Origin: Roseibacillus sp.
GTDB lineage: Bacteria > Verrucomicrobiota > Verrucomicrobiia > Verrucomicrobiales > Akkermansiaceae
Reading direction: 5' to 3'
NCBI GenBank assembly: GCA_002729275.1
Contig: PBTP01000078.1
Location: forward strand, 7,981 to 24,719
DNA length: 16,739 bases
Shown here piece by piece: positions 7,733 to 15,453 of this stretch (position 1 is its first letter; each line of letters begins with the position of its first letter). The notes below the pieces were generated by a model. The model searched no databases. It was not told the DNA's origin and was given only the letters and a program-made list of their open reading frames with translations. The position numbers and the translations under genes were made by a program.

Positions 7733-7760
7733 AGAGGCCTCTGATCCACCCTTTCGGGTG
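7733..7760. promoter_or_regulatory. Adjacent palindrome and hairpin between ABC gene and next gene
   Basis: The 186-base gap holds the palindrome AGAGGCCTCT (7733-7742) and a small hairpin, CACCC-TTTC-GGGTG (7747-7760). They lie past the ABC gene stop on the minus strand and could act as a weak terminator or regulatory structure, but no good U-tract follows. I see no small gene in this gap. Confidence 0.25.
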
Positions 7761-7802
7761 ATCTGGGGGCTGTCATTTGGGGGCAATTCATGGGAATGAG
7801 GC

Positions 7803-9575
7803 CTAGTTGTCCCATTGGTGGCGCACCATTCCCATCCAAGCGATGGTGATTCCGACCATGATCTGGGCGCAGAGAGCGAAGAAACAGACATTGCCGGGCG
7901 AGAGTTCGGTCTCAGTAATCACATCGACGGCGGTATGAATGTTGCCACCAAGCGCTTCAATGCTTCCGGACCACGCCCAGTAGGCGGAAACAAAGGGCTG
8001 AGTGAGGGTTTCGAAGAACTCGGGGAGCGCCAGGACGGCCCCGCTAAGGGGGAGTTGGAAGCCGACGAGATAGATGGAGAGCAGGGATGACTGCTCCGGG
8101 GTCTTCATGACGGAGGAGATAGCCAGGCAGATCGCGGTGACGGAGGCATTGACCAGAATGAGGAAGGCAACGTGGCTGGTAAAGGAGCCGCTGAATTGCC
8201 AGAAGAACTCTACGAACATGGCCATCCAGAGGGACTGCGCGAGGATGAGACAGGTGAGGAAGGCGAGTTTGCTAAGAAGGTAAGAGACGGGTCGAACGCC
8301 CCCAAACTTTTCCTTCTCCATGATCTTTCGTTCCCCAGCGACTTCGCGGGCGGCATTGTTGGATCCCATCAGTGCGAGGAGGATGACCTCGAACATGATC
8401 ATTCCTGAGACCGCTGATCCGACTCTGATCTGGTCTTCGCGAACTTCTACCCGCGATTGTAGTTCAAGGACGATATTCTCCTCTGGAATATCGGAGAGGC
8501 GTTTAATGGGTTCCTTTCCCCTTTCGGCAAAGAAAGTGACGAGGATGGGAAAGCAGAGTAGGATAGCGACTTGGAGTAGGACCTGGGTCCGGTCGCGAAA
8601 GAAGATTTTCCAGCGCCGGGTGAGTAAGGTTCCGAACTGGCTGAAGGTGCTCGGCAGGCGGAGATGCGTAGCGTTGCTCTTTTTTTTCTTCTTGGCCGGC
8701 TGCTCTTCTTCCTCACTGGTGGGTTCTTCGCTGGCAGGCAATTTGATCACGCCGGCCTCGATATGGAGGTCGCGTGTGTGTGCAAGCTTCCGATAATAGG
8801 CTTCGCGGTGTTTTGCCCAGGACTCCTGCCACTCAGTCCCGCTTTGTTTCGCGAGGGTAGGGTAGACTTCCTCGGAGTCGTCGACTGAGAAGTAGTGGGT
8901 GAGCTGGCTGGGAGGACCGTGGAAGGCGACGCTACCCTCGTGATTTACAAGGATTGAGTCGTAGAGTTCGAGATGGGCGAGGGAGTGCGTGACCAGGATT
9001 ACAGTCCGGCCATCGTTACGGGAAAGATCGTGAAGGAGGTGGACGATTTCGCGTTCAGATCGGGGATCGAGCCCGCTGGTGACCTCGTCGCAGAGGAGAA
9101 GCTTGGGGTCAGAGACAAGCTCCATGGCGAGTCCCAGGCGTCGCTTCTGTCCGCCGGAGAGGACCCCGATGTGGCGGTCGGCGATAGGAGCAAGGCCGGT
9201 CTCCTCCAGGACGCGGTCGATGCGCTGGTCGAGCTCCTCGGTATTGCGGCACTTGACCCGGAGGCGAGTCGCAGTCTCGATTGCTTCATCGACCGTGAGC
9301 TCGTCGTAGGCGATCGAGAATTGAGGAACGTAGCCAATCTCCCAGGGTTCAAGGTCCCCTTCCTCGGAGAGATTGCGTCCTTCCCACCAGAGGGAGCCCC
9401 CCGACTCGGGATTGAGGCCGGCGATGGTTTTGAGCAAAGTAGTCTTACCGCAGCCAGAGGGGCCGACGATGGCCATGAAGTGGCCTCGCGGGACATCGAA
9501 GCTGGCGTGGTTCACCAGATTGACGGGGTCACCGTCTTTCTGAATAGTGAAACAGACCTCCTTAAGTTCGAGCAC
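7803..9575 (-). CDS. ABCG-like ABC transporter, fused ATPase and permease
   Basis: A half-transporter of about 590 residues with the nucleotide-binding domain before the permease, as in the ABCG (White) type, expected to work as a dimer exporting a lipid or hydrophobic compound. From the GTG at 9575 the ATPase shows Walker A GPSGCGKTT (38-46), signature LSGGQ (139-143), Walker B LLLCDE with an SGLD D-loop, and the switch His in VTHSL. A charged linker (SEEEEQPAKKKKK) leads to an ABC-2 type membrane domain of about six helices ending at HQWDN. GTG gives MLELKEV, the usual start of such domains; an in-frame TTG at 9626 would add 17 residues. The substrate is unknown. It lies upstream of the 4325-7616 group on the same strand, but the 186-base gap makes co-transcription uncertain. 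The AsmA-like gene is divergent from it. Confidence 0.9.
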   Translation of the reverse strand: MLELKEVCFTIQKDGDPVNLVNHASFDVPRGHFMAIVGPSGCGKTTLLKTIAGLNPESGGSLWWEGRNLSEEGDLEPWEIGYVPQFSIAYDELTVDEAIETATRLRVKCRNTEELDQRIDRVLEETGLAPIADRHIGVLSGGQKRRLGLAMELVSDPKLLLCDEVTSGLDPRSEREIVHLLHDLSRNDGRTVILVTHSLAHLELYDSILVNHEGSVAFHGPPSQLTHYFSVDDSEEVYPTLAKQSGTEWQESWAKHREAYYRKLAHTRDLHIEAGVIKLPASEEPTSEEEEQPAKKKKKSNATHLRLPSTFSQFGTLLTRRWKIFFRDRTQVLLQVAILLCFPILVTFFAERGKEPIKRLSDIPEENIVLELQSRVEVREDQIRVGSAVSGMIMFEVILLALMGSNNAAREVAGERKIMEKEKFGGVRPVSYLLSKLAFLTCLILAQSLWMAMFVEFFWQFSGSFTSHVAFLILVNASVTAICLAISSVMKTPEQSSLLSIYLVGFQLPLSGAVLALPEFFETLTQPFVSAYWAWSGSIEALGGNIHTAVDVITETELSPGNVCFFALCAQIMVGITIAWMGMVRHQWDN

Positions 9576-9772
9576 GACTGATGGGAATCGGGGTGACGGT
9601 TGGTTAGGACAGGGTCCAGAGAGCAATAAGAACAGGATTCAATCCGGTTCTCTGTGGAGTTGGAAGCACAAAGGTCGTGTTGGGAGAGGAGGTTCAGCTG
9701 GGTAATTCTGCGTACTGTGGGGGTAAGAGGATCCTTGAGCGAGTTTACAGGAGTGTTACCTTGTCCTGAGAA

Positions 9773-11560
9773 ATGGCCTCCCGAAGAGCACGAAGACGAG
9801 CCGGGTCCTCCCGGGGCAGCGCCCGGGTGTGGTTGGGGCGGCTTGTCATGGGATTGCTCGGGCTGGGTGTCCTCGTGGTGCCGGGCGGGTATATCTGGCT
9901 GAAGAACTACCTGAGTAGCGAGGGCTTCCGGTCCATGGTGAACCAGAAGGTGAGTCAGACCCTCAAGGCAGAGGCTGCTTTCGACGAATTCAAATGGGAC
10001 GGGATGGAGGTAACCGCTCCAATGTTCATTGCGGAGGGAGAGGATTTGATTCGCAGAATTGAAGCGGAGGAGTTGAAGACAGAGGTCCGCTTTGTGCCCC
10101 TTTTGGGCAAACGGGTTGAGACCGAGAACCTCCAGCTCGGTCGGCTCCATGTTGAAATCGATGTGACCAGAGATGGTCCGGAGCTTGAAAAAAACCGTCG
10201 ACAGATGGTGAAGTTTGAAAGTGCCATGATTGATACACTGAGTGGCACAGTGAATTTGGGAGAGGCGGACCTGCGCTGGTCCGGGATAAGGGGGATGGTG
10301 AAACCAGGACAGGGCAGAGGCTCCTATGAGGGTTCGCTTACCCGTGGGCAGCTTTTCACCCCGCTATCGCTTTTCCCCAGACTGGATCTCGAGAAGGCGG
10401 ACCTGCGTTATACAGAGTACGGAGAGCTTATCCTCAAGAGTGGATCTTGGAAGGTTTTCTCCTCGGGACGGCTGGAGACCGGAGGCTTCATTGATTTCGA
10501 GGCTGGGGACTTTGACTTCGAGGGCGCGCTGAAAGATGTGCGGTGTGAGGAGGTGGTTCCTGAAGACTGGTCCAAGCGTATTTCCGGGGAGCTGATGTCG
10601 GACTTTACGGTAGTGGGCGAAATCGGAGAGGGCCCTCTCATCACAGGGGATCTTCGGCTTAGTGATGGTCAGCTTACGGCCCTCCCGGTTCTCGACCGAA
10701 TCGCCTCTTATACTTCGACCGAACGTTTTCGACGCCTTTCTCTTCGAAGGGCTAATCTGGATTTCAGGCACAAAGGAGACCGACTGGACCTTAGTAATAT
10801 TGTCGTTGTCAGTGAGGGACTGCTGAGAATCGAAGGATCATTGACCATCGACGGAGGGCAACTAGACGGCGATCTCAGGCTGGGACTAACCCCCTCGACC
10901 CTGAGCCGTATTCCAGTCGCTGCGCACAGGGTCTTTGAGCCGGGCACGGATGGACTTCATTGGACACCGGTAAAGATATCCGGGACGACTGACGCGCCGC
11001 AGGAGGACTTGAGCGACCGGTTAATTGCGGCCGGTTTCGAGTGGATGTATGAGATGGTTAATGGAGAACTTGTCCTCAAGTCCGGGGGGAAAGTTGCAGG
11101 AGACCTTGGGAGGGCACTATGGAGCAGCGGGGGTGCGGCTGTTGAGATTGGCTCTGATATTCTTGGGCGCGGTAGCGATATTCTCAGTGGTGCAGGGGGA
11201 CAGGTGAAGCCGCTTGGGGAGGGTTTGAACAATATTCTTGAGGGAATCCTTGGGTTGCCGCTTGTCCCGAAAGGTGGGTTGCTCCCAGAGCTCCCCGGAG
11301 ACAGTAAGCGGCCGGGTAATAATCCCCTCAATGAGGCACCGGATGAGAAGGAGAAACCAGAGGCCGGGCTCCCTCTGATACGGGATTTGGGCAAGATTCC
11401 CGGTGCGGCTTTTGATCTCCTAGAACGGGGACTGGGGCCCGACCCTGCCGAGAAGAGAAAAGAGGAAGAGGCTGAGAAGGAAGCGGAAAAGAGGTCTGAT
11501 AAAAATCCAGAGGGTCCAGGCCGTAAGGCGAAGAAGCTTCCCGACCGGCCACTGGAATAG
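9773..11560 (+). CDS. AsmA-like single-pass envelope protein
   Basis: A 595-residue protein with an Arg-rich cytoplasmic start (MASRRARRRAG), one transmembrane helix (about 22-44, LVMGLLGLGVLVVPGGYIWL) and a long periplasmic part built of beta-strand repeats. The pattern is that of AsmA-like proteins, which form beta-groove structures implicated in moving phospholipids between membranes or in outer-membrane biogenesis. A C-terminal AsmA-type segment runs from about residue 270 to 430, with GELMSDFTVVGEIGEGPLI, IEGSLTIDGGQLDGDL and WTPVKISGTTDAPQEDL. After that come a Gly-rich region and a strongly charged tail (EKRKEEEAEKEAEKR) to the end. The ATG at 9773 directly precedes the Arg cluster. 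It is divergent from the ABC exporter; a joint role in envelope lipid traffic is possible but unproven. Confidence 0.8.
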   Translation: MASRRARRRAGSSRGSARVWLGRLVMGLLGLGVLVVPGGYIWLKNYLSSEGFRSMVNQKVSQTLKAEAAFDEFKWDGMEVTAPMFIAEGEDLIRRIEAEELKTEVRFVPLLGKRVETENLQLGRLHVEIDVTRDGPELEKNRRQMVKFESAMIDTLSGTVNLGEADLRWSGIRGMVKPGQGRGSYEGSLTRGQLFTPLSLFPRLDLEKADLRYTEYGELILKSGSWKVFSSGRLETGGFIDFEAGDFDFEGALKDVRCEEVVPEDWSKRISGELMSDFTVVGEIGEGPLITGDLRLSDGQLTALPVLDRIASYTSTERFRRLSLRRANLDFRHKGDRLDLSNIVVVSEGLLRIEGSLTIDGGQLDGDLRLGLTPSTLSRIPVAAHRVFEPGTDGLHWTPVKISGTTDAPQEDLSDRLIAAGFEWMYEMVNGELVLKSGGKVAGDLGRALWSSGGAAVEIGSDILGRGSDILSGAGGQVKPLGEGLNNILEGILGLPLVPKGGLLPELPGDSKRPGNNPLNEAPDEKEKPEAGLPLIRDLGKIPGAAFDLLERGLGPDPAEKRKEEEAEKEAEKRSDKNPEGPGRKAKKLPDRPLE

Positions 11561-11610
11561 TGAGCGGTTGGCCTTTGGGGGCTGAAGAGACGAGCCTTGG
11601 GAATAGTGAG
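11554..11610. repeat. 11-base direct repeat after the AsmA-like gene
   Basis: GGAATAGTGAG occurs at 11554-11564, across the AsmA-like stop codon, and again at 11600-11610. A tandem GCGGGGT pair follows just before a GCGATCGC palindrome. This 87-base convergent spacer contains no convincing terminator hairpin. The repeat may be a small local duplication. Confidence 0.35.
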
Positions 11611-11647
11611 GGCTGCGGGGTGCGGGGTGCGATCGCTGGCGCGGAAT

Positions 11648-12190
11648 TTACTCGTTGACGACGAACTTGCGGCCCTTTCCGCTGATCCATGAGCCTCGTG
11701 CGCTGCTCAACAAGGCATCGAGAGTGCCCAGATCCTTGACCCGGAATTCGATGGTCTTCGCATGGGTTGTGGTGGGATATTGTTTCTGAACCATGTTCGC
11801 GATGTCGGCCCCGGTCCGTTGGCCAGCACGGTCGAGAAGGTCCTTGCCCCGCTCGACGATTTTTCTTCCGGTTGCCAGGGTGCCATACTGGGCCGCAGGA
11901 GTGATTTGATAGACGCGCAGGGTGGTTGAGCCGATGGTGTCGATGGTGACCTCAGTGACGATCACGTTTCCGTCCAGAAGGTATTCATGCTTGCTGATGG
12001 ACGTGATTCGGCTGAGCGCTACCGCGTAGCTTCCGCCGGGCAAGGATCCCTGCCAGAACCCTTTCTCTCCAAGGGAGTCCTGAAAGGGCTTGTCATCCTG
12101 GCCTGGCGAGGTGGAGTTCGGGTTGGTGGTGTCTTGTGTCAGCCCAATTCCAGGCAGGAGAAGAAGAGAGAAAATGAGCAGTAGTTTCAT
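11648..12190 (-). CDS. Secreted protein, unknown function
   Basis: A 180-residue protein with a clear signal peptide (MKLLLIFSLLLLPGIGLTQ) from the ATG at 12190. The mature part starts with a polar Asn/Ser/Asp-rich stretch, then alternating beta and helix: SYAVALSRITSISKHEYLLDG, VTEVTIDTIGSTTLRVYQI, a basic helix (GRKIVERGKDLLDRAG) and a final strand pair ending KGRKFVVNE. I do not recognise a family. The VYQI region and the long basic helix suggest a compact periplasmic domain, with no catalytic motif visible. It converges on the AsmA-like gene and is divergent from the Nudix gene, so it is probably transcribed alone. Confidence 0.8.
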   Translation of the reverse strand: MKLLLIFSLLLLPGIGLTQDTTNPNSTSPGQDDKPFQDSLGEKGFWQGSLPGGSYAVALSRITSISKHEYLLDGNVIVTEVTIDTIGSTTLRVYQITPAAQYGTLATGRKIVERGKDLLDRAGQRTGADIANMVQKQYPTTTHAKTIEFRVKDLGTLDALLSSARGSWISGKGRKFVVNE

Positions 12191-12207
12191 GATATTCTGT
12201 GGGCTGT

Positions 12208-12232
12208 GTGGGAAGTATTAGGGTTGTCCCAC
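12208..12232. promoter_or_regulatory. Inverted repeat GTGGGA-N13-TCCCAC in divergent promoter region
   Basis: Six-base arms at 12208-12213 and 12227-12232 lie between the secreted protein (minus) and the Nudix gene (plus), 18 to 42 bases upstream of the former. It could be a regulator site or chance; there is no second copy nearby. Confidence 0.2.
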
Positions 12233-12291
12233 CTTGCGTCAAAGGATCGTTTGGGGGATCTGCTCATCACTTCACGGTTGAAGGGTCCGTC

Positions 12292-12789
12292 TTGATCGGC
12301 TTTTCTCAGGAAGTGTCCAGCTATCGCCCCAACGTAGCGCTCCTGCTTCTTGATGAGCAGGATCGGCTTCTGATCTGCGAGCGGATGAAGGTTGAGGGGG
12401 CCTGGCAGTTTCCCCAGGGAGGGATAGATGAGGGCGAGTCTGCCCGGGAAGCATTACTCCGGGAGGTCGAGGAAGAAATCGGTCTCCCTCCCGCCACTTA
12501 TGAAGTGATCGAGTTCCGGGATGGCTACCGCTACCTTTTTCCGCCCGAGATCCGACGACGGGAGGGCAAGCGCATGCCCTTTGACGGGCAGGACCAGACC
12601 TACTTTCTATGTCGGCTAAAGAAGGGTGCTCCCCCGGTCAACGTGGATCAGAATCCGCGGGAATTCCGTAGCCATATGTGGATCGAGCCATCGTTGTTCG
12701 ATCTCAATTGGCTTCCTGCCTTCAAACGTCCGGTATACCGGAGTGTCCTCTCCGACTTTTTTGGAGTGGTATTGGACCCCTTGTGCTAA
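12292..12789 (+). CDS. rppH: RNA pyrophosphohydrolase (Nudix, RppH-type)
   Basis: A cytoplasmic Nudix enzyme that removes pyrophosphate from the 5' end of transcripts and so starts mRNA decay; the related function in the family is diadenosine polyphosphate hydrolysis. The diagnostic SYRPNVALLLLD and GAWQFPQGGID segments match RppH. The Nudix box is complete (G43-x5-E49-x7-REVEEEIGL ending at residue 65). The TTG at 12292 gives 165 residues, close to the family length, and has AAGGG six bases upstream, one of few Shine-Dalgarno-like sites here. An open frame extends to a GTG at 12199, but its extra residues do not resemble the family, and a GTG at 12313 is also possible. It converges with the PhnA-like gene 25 bases downstream. 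RppH and other Nudix hydrolases with this box are hard to tell apart, but the RPNV and WQFPQGG context favours RppH. Confidence 0.85.
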   Translation: MIGFSQEVSSYRPNVALLLLDEQDRLLICERMKVEGAWQFPQGGIDEGESAREALLREVEEEIGLPPATYEVIEFRDGYRYLFPPEIRRREGKRMPFDGQDQTYFLCRLKKGAPPVNVDQNPREFRSHMWIEPSLFDLNWLPAFKRPVYRSVLSDFFGVVLDPLC

Positions 12790-12814
12790 GCCAGAGGGCG
12801 ATGCGTTACAGGAG

Positions 12815-13216
12815 TCAGAGGCCCTCTTCGCCGGCGAGCTCCTCTACTTCCGCGTCGAGGTAGGTTTCGTCGATGAGGTTCTGCGCCCATGGCTCGCTGC
12901 GAGCAAGGTGTCGCAAGATCCGCAGGGCCATGGCCTGAACCACAGGAATATCCGACCAGATGACTTCCTTAAGGTGGTGCCACTCGCCACCCACGAGGGT
13001 TTGGGGTTTAGCAAGTTGGCCAAGGACAGACTCACTGACAAGGAGGCAGCGGTTGAAGTCAGGCTCCGTCGGAACCGGTGGAATTTCGTATGTCATCAGG
13101 GGGACACCACTAACCCGGGTGAGTTCGCATCTCGACTTGGCCCGGCGGGCGAGGTCCTTCCCGAGGAGCGACAGGGCGTGTTTGCGCTCGCGGTCCGAAT
13201 CGTATCCTCTGGCCAT
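12815..13216 (-). CDS. PhnA-like protein lacking most zinc-binding cysteines
   Basis: A 133-residue soluble protein from a clear ATG at 13216. The sequence (ERKHALSLLGKDLARRAKSRCEL, then TYEIPPVPTEPDFNRCLL, then WSDIPVVQAMALRIL, WAQNLIDETYLD) follows the N-terminal part of PhnA-type proteins, annotated as alkylphosphonate utilisation proteins though their real role is unclear. In the zinc-ribbon forms as I remember them, Cys occurs as CxxC in the first strand and as CxxxCxxC after it. Here Cys30 is followed by Thr33, and Cys57 by Ser61 and Val64, so the metal site is probably lost. The C-terminal domain of longer PhnA proteins is also missing. No phosphonate genes are near. It could instead belong to an unrelated helical family, but the motif order is suggestive. 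Confidence 0.7.
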   Translation of the reverse strand: MARGYDSDRERKHALSLLGKDLARRAKSRCELTRVSGVPLMTYEIPPVPTEPDFNRCLLVSESVLGQLAKPQTLVGGEWHHLKEVIWSDIPVVQAMALRILRHLARSEPWAQNLIDETYLDAEVEELAGEEGL

Positions 13217-13329
13217 GACCGGTGCTATCTGCCCGGACGGTTTCGGGCAAGGAGCGGTTCCGGAAAATCAGGGTACAAAATATTTCACATCCGCTGGCAT
13301 GGGCGATCTTCTGTGGTAGCCTCCGACCC

Positions 13330-13878
13330 GTGAGGGCTGCTTCTTCTCTGGCTGTGGTGTTGCTTGTCCTGATAACGGTCTGGACCACAGGAGCGTGTAG
13401 CTCGGGCTCTGTTGGATCTTACCGGTCGGGGTCCGTTCGTCAGACTCTGGCGCACTCACTTCTGAAGAACCCACGTGTTGGTCTCGCAAATTTTCATGTG
13501 AGCGGTCGTCGGGATAGCGCTACCGCAATGGACAACATGAGGCAGGCAGAGCGTGGAGCGCCCTCAATGCGCAGCGCCTACCAGAGAGCCCCGGGAGGAT
13601 CAGTTTACCTCGATATTCAGATGCTTTGGGGAATGCATTACCTGACCAAATCGGGATGGTCCTATCGGGTAACGGAATTGGCCGGTGGGTCTCATAGTAA
13701 GAAGTCGAGCCATTACAGGGGGGTGGCTTTCGACGTGGACTACATTAACGGTGTCAAGGTGGGCCGGGGAAATCGTCATCTGAGGGGTTTCATGTGGAAG
13801 TGCCGTCAGTTGGGGGCGCGTGAGGTCAAGGGTCCCGGAACGGCTGGCCATAGTAGCCACGTGCATGTTGAGTGGTAG
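13330..13878 (+). CDS. Lipoprotein M15-like peptidoglycan peptidase
   Basis: About 182 residues from a GTG at 13330; the open frame extends to 13222, but the upstream codons precede the signal sequence. A signal (AASSLAVVLLVLITVWTTGACSSG) has a TGAC lipobox with Cys23. The C-terminal half carries the zinc-site pattern of M15-type D,D-carboxypeptidases and L,D-endopeptidases: SSHYRGVAFDVD (His128, Asp135) and a final HSSHVHVEW (His177, His179), ending three residues after the last His. Such enzymes trim peptidoglycan peptides at the envelope. The N-terminal part of about 90 residues is basic and unrecognised. It is divergent from the PhnA-like gene and converges on the methyltransferase 27 bases away. 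Substrate position within the cell-wall peptide cannot be told. Confidence 0.75.
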   Translation: MRAASSLAVVLLVLITVWTTGACSSGSVGSYRSGSVRQTLAHSLLKNPRVGLANFHVSGRRDSATAMDNMRQAERGAPSMRSAYQRAPGGSVYLDIQMLWGMHYLTKSGWSYRVTELAGGSHSKKSSHYRGVAFDVDYINGVKVGRGNRHLRGFMWKCRQLGAREVKGPGTAGHSSHVHVEW

Positions 13879-13905
13879 AGCTTGCAAACTCCACTGGCAC
13901 GGTCG

Positions 13906-14754
13906 TCAGATCTTTCTTTTCGCCCAGAACGCGGTGTAGCGCAGAGCACCTGTGCGGAAGGCCAGAATCATGGCTGGGATCGCACAGGATAGAAGAGGAC
14001 GACGGAGGGCAATTTTCAGGGCGGCGGCTAAAAAACGCGGCTGGGTGAGACTTCGGATTGTCTTCCGCGCAATGAGACCCCATGTCGGCTCAACGAGTGT
14101 CGTGAGATCGTGAGATTCCAGGGAGGAAAGACCCACGCCATGTGCAAAATGGCGATAGTCCCTCATTGACCCAAGGGAGGGGAGAGCTCCGCTCAGGCAG
14201 ATTATGTGCAGGAGCAGTTTTTCCGCAGCAGATGGCGTTGGGTCGATGGTCCAGCAGGCAAGAGCGGCTCGACCGCCTGGCACGAGGACACGGTGGAGCT
14301 CAAAAAAGAATCCCTCTTTGTCCTGCATATGAGAGAGCGATTCTACCGCTATGGCACAGTCGAAACTTTGTGCGGCGTAGGTATTCTGGAGCCAGTCCCC
14401 TCGCTTGATAGACACCGCCCCCTGACTTGGAGGGGTCATCTCACGGGCGTTTTTTTCTTGAGCGTGTGAAATGGTGATTCCCGCTATCAGGGCGCCCGTT
14501 TGTTCGGCGATACGATGCGCATCGGTGCCGTAGCCACAGCCGATGTCGACAAGACGAATACCCGGTTTTAGTGAGAGGGCAGGAAGAAGAAGACTGAGGA
14601 GCCGGTTGGTGCCCGCTCTTACAGAGGGTGCGTCGCCTGGAGACCACAGCCCGTGGTGAAGGTTTCTTCCCCAGATCGAGCGGTAGAATTCGTCCAGTTC
14701 GTCATAATGATCTCCAACGTCATCAGGCGTGACTTTGATTGGAGAGCACAGCAT
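13906..14754 (-). CDS. SAM-dependent methyltransferase, class I
   Basis: A 282-residue Rossmann-fold methyltransferase. Motif I is LVDIGCGYGTDA (68-79), followed by an acidic strand end in AGITISHAQ, then SFDCAIAVESLSHM and the post-motif FELHRVLVPGGRAALACW. The N-terminal YDELDEFYRSIWGRNLHHGLWSPG resembles the HHGYW region of the small-molecule methyltransferases related to tocopherol, cyclopropane-type and geranyl diphosphate enzymes, suggesting a lipid, quinone or terpenoid-type acceptor. The C-terminal 60 residues are hydrophobic and basic (FLAAALKIALRRPLLSCAIPAMILAF), hinting at membrane association. The ATG at 14754 fits the domain start. It lies 41 bases after the secreted protein gene at 15320 and is probably co-transcribed with it, though no functional link is visible. 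Confidence 0.88.
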   Translation of the reverse strand: MLCSPIKVTPDDVGDHYDELDEFYRSIWGRNLHHGLWSPGDAPSVRAGTNRLLSLLLPALSLKPGIRLVDIGCGYGTDAHRIAEQTGALIAGITISHAQEKNAREMTPPSQGAVSIKRGDWLQNTYAAQSFDCAIAVESLSHMQDKEGFFFELHRVLVPGGRAALACWTIDPTPSAAEKLLLHIICLSGALPSLGSMRDYRHFAHGVGLSSLESHDLTTLVEPTWGLIARKTIRSLTQPRFLAAALKIALRRPLLSCAIPAMILAFRTGALRYTAFWAKRKI

Positions 14755-14795
14755 TCGGAAATGTTAGAATCTCGGTTCCCTTGTGAGAGGGAGCA

Positions 14796-15320
14796 TCACT
14801 TTTTCTTCCCCTTGGAAAGAAGAGGAGCCATCCGCTTTTTCATGCCTGAGGTAGCAGCTTCAGCAATGACTTCTTCGTCCTTGGTCAGGATAATAATGTA
14901 TCCGGCGTAGCGAGTTCCGCTGTCGGGCTCTACATCAAATTGGGGCCGGTCGGGTCGGAAGCGGTTTTCCCTGATCTCTCTCACTTCCCCTTCTTTCTTT
15001 GAAAAAGAGTAGGGGGAAGAAGAGACTTCCATTTCGTCGTCAGCAGGGATGTCTATCTGCTTGGAACCCCGGCTGGCGATTGATAGCTTTCTGTTACGAA
15101 TATCGCGGGCAATGACTACCCATTCCAGAGTCACACCCTCATAGTCCTCGCGGTCACGGTTATCTATTTCTATTTTCAGTTGGCGCTGGCTCTTGCGGGT
15201 GTCGCCTTTGCGCTCAGAGCCGAGGGTCGCATTCTTAACCTTGAGCCTGATATCGGCTGCTCCGGCGAGAGTTGACAGCATGGGAAGAGCTGCAACGAGG
15301 ATCAGAATAGACCGTTTCAT
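14796..15320 (-). CDS. Secreted beta-rich protein, unknown function
   Basis: A 174-residue protein with a clear signal peptide (MKRSILILVAALPMLSTLAGA, cleaved before ADIRLKV) from the ATG at 15320. The mature chain is highly charged and strand-rich, reading like an immunoglobulin-like or fibronectin-like domain: RLKVKNATLGSERKGDTRKS, QLKIEIDNRDREDYEGVTLEW, then a tail ending GYIIILTKDEEVIAE and a Lys-rich end (LLSKGKKK). The DNREDYEGVTLEWVV segment suggests a beta-sandwich that modifies or binds a partner. No catalytic residues are seen. It is 41 bases upstream of the methyltransferase on the same strand and divergent from the isochorismatase-ThuA gene. I cannot name a family. Confidence 0.82.
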   Translation of the reverse strand: MKRSILILVAALPMLSTLAGAADIRLKVKNATLGSERKGDTRKSQRQLKIEIDNRDREDYEGVTLEWVVIARDIRNRKLSIASRGSKQIDIPADDEMEVSSSPYSFSKKEGEVREIRENRFRPDRPQFDVEPDSGTRYAGYIIILTKDEEVIAEAATSGMKKRMAPLLSKGKKK

Positions 15321-15396
15321 GGTCCGAGGGTATTGTCTTTTTGGTGATCTGCAACGATGGATGATTGGATCACTTCAGGTCTCTGGCCATCAAAGG

Positions 15397-15410
15397 CTCT
15401 ATTTTTAGAG
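15397..15410. other. Small hairpin CTCTA-TTTT-TAGAG
   Basis: A perfect 5-base stem with a 4-base loop lies in the 133-base divergent region, 44 bases before the isochorismatase-ThuA start. It is too small to be a convincing terminator and may be part of the leader. The region shows no further clear promoter. Confidence 0.2.
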
Positions 15411-15453
15411 GTGAGACTTGTCCTGAAGGCAATGGGGCGGTTATCTCGCAGAG

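Noticed and set aside
9735..9762. TTGAGC-N16-TACCTT as a promoter for the AsmA-like gene
   Set aside because: The match is weak and the -10 would leave only a few bases before the start codon; too little to claim.
9512..10150. A 212-codon minus-strand frame across the ABC/AsmA divergent region
   Set aside because: It overlaps both real gene starts in other frames and has His/Pro/Ser-rich composition without motifs.
11617..11637. Tandem GCGGGGT units and a GCGATCGC palindrome
   Set aside because: Only two short units and a single palindrome; too little to call a functional repeat.
12794..12830. AGAGGGC and GCCCTCT as a terminator between the convergent rppH and PhnA-like genes
   Set aside because: The loop is long, one arm lies inside the PhnA-like coding region, and there is no T-tract.
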